A DNA stretch of 64,000 nt. Source: Euryodendron excelsum (lineage: Eukaryota; Streptophyta; Magnoliopsida; Ericales; Pentaphylacaceae). The translations under genes and the position numbers were made by a program. The notes under the pieces are model-generated. The model was not told the DNA's origin, made no database searches, and was given only the letters and a program-made list of their open reading frames with translations. This document shows, piece after piece, positions 61,241 through 64,000 of this stretch. The stretch lies in the NCBI GenBank assembly GCA_033060915.1, contig CM065378.1, forward strand, positions 31,694,501-31,758,500, read 5' to 3'. Numbering within the stretch: position 1 is the first letter of the stretch; every line of letters starts with the position of its first letter.

Positions 61241-63160
61241 TCAATTTGAGCTCAGTGCTTGTCTGGCTTATCGTATGTAATGTACCACTTGCTACTGGTA
61301 TGACTTGAGCGCTTTCCTACCCAGAAAATAAGTTTAACTGCCAAAACTTGTTTTGGTGGTTGTAGTTAGGTGAATTTTCAACCCAAATTAACCAGAGCAG
61401 CATCAACAGCTGCAGCCAACTTGAAAGCAAGGTCCACCAACACGTCCATGACAGGTGTGATGTCATGCATGTATCATGTGCATCAGTGACTGACCAGCCG
61501 ATGCTGCTGCTTACATGCTTACAAGGCTAACAATTCAAGCCCTGCAGCCCTCGTCTTTGGAATTTTCATTGGACCTAAAGCCCAACTAGCTTGATACGAT
61601 TGCATGGGTCAGGCCTCCATCTAATGTCCATGAGGCCCAATTCTGAGGGCTTGACACCTTTGAGCATTTGGACTGCAAGCAACTAATAGCGTTTTTTAAT
61701 AAAAAGATACAAGAATGAAAAAGATCACAAAGACATTCACGAGGTACCAATCAACCATGTTCCAACTAGAAATTGTGCTCCTTGGGTTCTATATATCATA
61801 CCCAAGGAGCACAATGTCATTGTCATATGAGAAAATTAACAAATTATGAAATGTTAGATCATCAAGGAGAGGGAAAGTTAGATTATGGAGATTAAATCTT
61901 ACTAAGCAATGTAAAAACTCCCAACTCTTGAGCGGCTGGAGAGTTGGATCACTGGAGATATACATTTGGCAGTCAGCCAGTATTTCTCCAGCACCTCAAA
62001 AAACTATTTGTGATGGCATTTCAAATTGTGGACATCCCTCTATTTCTTTATCAATTTCTTAAATCTCTTAGTTTTGAGGAGGGATATAATTGCTCAAGTA
62101 TCTTTCTTTGAGATTTCAAAAATAACATCCATCAGCAGACATCTTTGTGTCAATATAAAGCTTTGGTAGCTTTGGTCTATAATTCTTAATCTAATCTAAC
62201 TATATGTGCCTTCAACAAGAAAGGCCAGCTTTTCCTTATTAGAGTATTATTTGTTGTGTGTAGTATTGTGTGGGGGGTGAGTGGTTAAACCTGGCAGAGG
62301 AAAACCCTCTGAGAAGTTAAGGCATGTGCTGTCTAGGCGGAGGACCACTGGAGGTGAAGGAGAGAGAGTTGAGGTGGTCCTAGAAAAAAAGAGAGTGACA
62401 ATGTCCCAAGGAATCAGAGAGACTTATGGAGATGCTTGTGTTGTGGTGGTTCCTCTTTGCTGAGGGAAGGGTCTTCTCTTTATATAGGCAAGAGGGCCTT
62501 GGGCCCCGTGAGTGCTCAAGGCCAGCTGGTTGGCCCCGATAGGTCCGACATTCTGAAGGTCAACTCTATAGCCGAGATTCTCCCTAGAGGTAGGTGGATA
62601 TGGTCAGGTGTCAACGATCAGCTTTCATTAAATGTCTTTGTTATCTTACTCTGATAGCGTGATTTGGTGGAGATCTCTCTCTCTCTCTAAGACTGGTCAA
62701 GGGGCGAGGTCCCTCGACGAACTCTCAACTCTAGCCTCCAATCCGCTTGTCTCCTGATGATCTTACGCATGGGCGACCCCCATGGGGGTCCCTAGACCCT
62801 GCTCCCAACTTAGGTTCTGAAGATATACTTGTATGGAAAATCATGACTGTGGAAGAATGACCCAAAGGAGAAGACGCTTGGCGAAGAGATTCCATGGCCA
62901 TGCTAGGAGATGCCGAGTTCAAGGTCATGGGCGAAGTGCCCTCGGGCAGAGACTCCCTCGATTCTGTCGAGGGGAGTGCTCCGAGGTCAAGTATGGAGAA
63001 GTGGCCTAAGGAGAGGGAGCTCGGTGGAGAGGTTCTGTGGCTATGCCAAGAGGTGCTGAGCGCGAGACCATAGGCAAGGGCTGCTGAGAAGATGTCATAA
63101 GATCACTTGGAAGAGGTGCCTTGAGATCACATGTGGGCGAGGGCCCTATTGAAAGGCTAA
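61241..63160. other. Non-coding, probably LTR-derived region
   Basis: There is no recognised gene. The 62.28-62.65 kb part has LTR-like features (TTTATATAGG TATA motif at about 62478 in GC-rich sequence). Degenerate GGCGAAG/GAGGGGAG repeats become frequent from about 62.85 kb. Short open frames are low in complexity. Confidence 0.45.
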
Positions 63161-63900
63161 GACTTTTCACGCTTGAGCTGTGTCAAAAGTGATCATGAGT
63201 AGAGAGTCTTGACCTCAGAGGGGAGAGTGTGGAGACATATAACACTCGAGGCTAAACCCATGCGGGCGCTTAGTCGAGTTGGAGATCATATAAATGTCTC
63301 GATCTCGAAAGGGAGCAATTAGATTACCTCTACCCTGTAAAGGAGCATTTGGAGAACCTCGACCCCGGAGGGAAGCGTATGGAGATATGTAATCCTCGAG
63401 GCTAACTTATTCAGGTGCTTGGCCGAGTTGGAAATCACAAATGGCGATGTGTCGACCCTAGAGGGGAGCAATTGGAGAACCTCATTCCCAGAGGAAAGTA
63501 TTTCGAGAACCTCAACCCCGAAGGGGAACGTTTGGAAAACCTCTACTCCGAAGAAGAGCATATGGAGGTATGTAATACTTGAGGCTAAACCCGCACAAAA
63601 GCTTAGCCAAGTTATAAAACATTTGAAAAACCTCGACCATGGAGGGGAGCGTACGAAGATATATGATACTCGAGACTAAACCCACACCGGCACTTAGTCG
63701 AGTTATAAAACATTTAGAGAACCTTGACCCTAGAGGGGAGAATTTGAAGAATCTCGACCCTGGAGGGGAGCATATGGAGGTATGTATTACTCAAGGCTAA
63801 ACCTGGAGGGGCGAGTGTGGAGGCACATAACACTCGAGGCTAAACCTATACAGGCACTTAGCCAAGTTGGAGATCATAGATGGAGATAGGCATGCTTAGA
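63160..63900. repeat. Degenerate minisatellite with higher-order structure
   Basis: Short units around AACCTCGACCCTGGAGGGGA followed by GCATATGGAGA recur about ten times. They are interleaved with a longer unit containing ATATGTAATACTCGAGGCTA, AACCCACACAGGCACTTAG and CGAGTTGGAGATCAT, which recurs every roughly 150-200 bp. Open frames across it are repetitive and not genes. Confidence 0.85.
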
Positions 63901-63952
63901 AGGAGATCAAGCGTGCCCGTGGGTGCCTGAGATTGCCCATTAAATGTTATAT

Positions 63953-64000
63953 ACTAAGAAGCACGAACACGATAAATTTAAAAAAATGCAAGATACGACA
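63953..64000 (+). mobile_element. Start of a second AAGCACGGACAC-type element, cut by window end
   Basis: TACTAAGAAGCACGAACACG at 63953 matches the left edge of the element at 57316. The rest lies outside the window. Confidence 0.45.

Noticed and set aside
63319..63679. Repetitive frames of 80-86 codons on both strands
   Set aside because: They derive from the minisatellite; the repeat of GVEVLQ/SIRRTSTPK-like segments is not a gene family.
1..64000. CRISPR arrays, operons, ribosomal or tRNA genes
   Set aside because: No regularly spaced repeats with unique spacers, no tRNA B-box context and no rRNA-like segments were seen; gene structure is that of a plant nuclear genome.

Overview
The window is nuclear DNA from a flowering plant, most likely a eudicot and possibly woody. 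Genes have GT-AG introns and AT-rich surroundings, transposons are abundant, and every recognisable protein is of a plant family. The sequence opens on a HindIII site (AAGCTT), which would fit a BAC clone end. No prokaryotic or organellar gene clusters, CRISPR arrays, rRNA or tRNA genes were seen.

Layout. 1-5.4 kb: intergenic, with one MITE. 5.4-22.3 kb: a gene-dense block with, in order, an IQM calmodulin-binding protein (+), an IQD calmodulin-binding protein (+), the cytochrome P450 CYP711A/MAX1 (-), a degraded duplicate of MAX1 exon 1 (-), and the heat-stress factor HSFA2 (-) with heat-shock elements in its promoter. From memory, the order matches Arabidopsis At2g26190 (IQM4), At2g26180 (IQD6), At2g26170 (MAX1) and At2g26150 (HSFA2), so this looks like an ancient conserved neighbourhood. 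23.5-36.6 kb: one nested transposon complex. A hAT DNA transposon with TIRs and an 8-bp target duplication was split by an Athila-like Gypsy element that lost most of pol. That element was later hit by two solo LTRs of one further family in opposite orientations. 36.6-46.4 kb: AT-rich intergenic DNA with short repeats and several GC-richer islands carrying TGACG, as-1-like and G-box motifs. 46.5-46.9 kb: a single-exon CC-type glutaredoxin (+). 47-54.5 kb: intergenic DNA with microsatellites and MITEs. 54.6-55.2 kb: the last exon of a PM-ANT1-like adenine nucleotide carrier (-), whose first exon I could not find. 55.2-64 kb: repeat-rich DNA with tandem duplications, MITEs and a degenerate minisatellite.

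The genes are independent plant loci, not an operon. Two encode predicted calmodulin-binding IQ proteins, one a strigolactone-biosynthesis P450, one a heat-stress regulator, one a redox/TGA-type regulator and one an adenine nucleotide transporter. I found no convincing new multi-gene system. The most notable signals are the conserved IQM-IQD-MAX1-HSFA2 block, the three-level nested transposon, the MAX1 exon relic, a GC-AG intron in MAX1, the TATA-proximal HSE array of HSFA2, and the altered C-terminus of the glutaredoxin. CDS spans below run from start to stop codon; exon coordinates are in the evidence.
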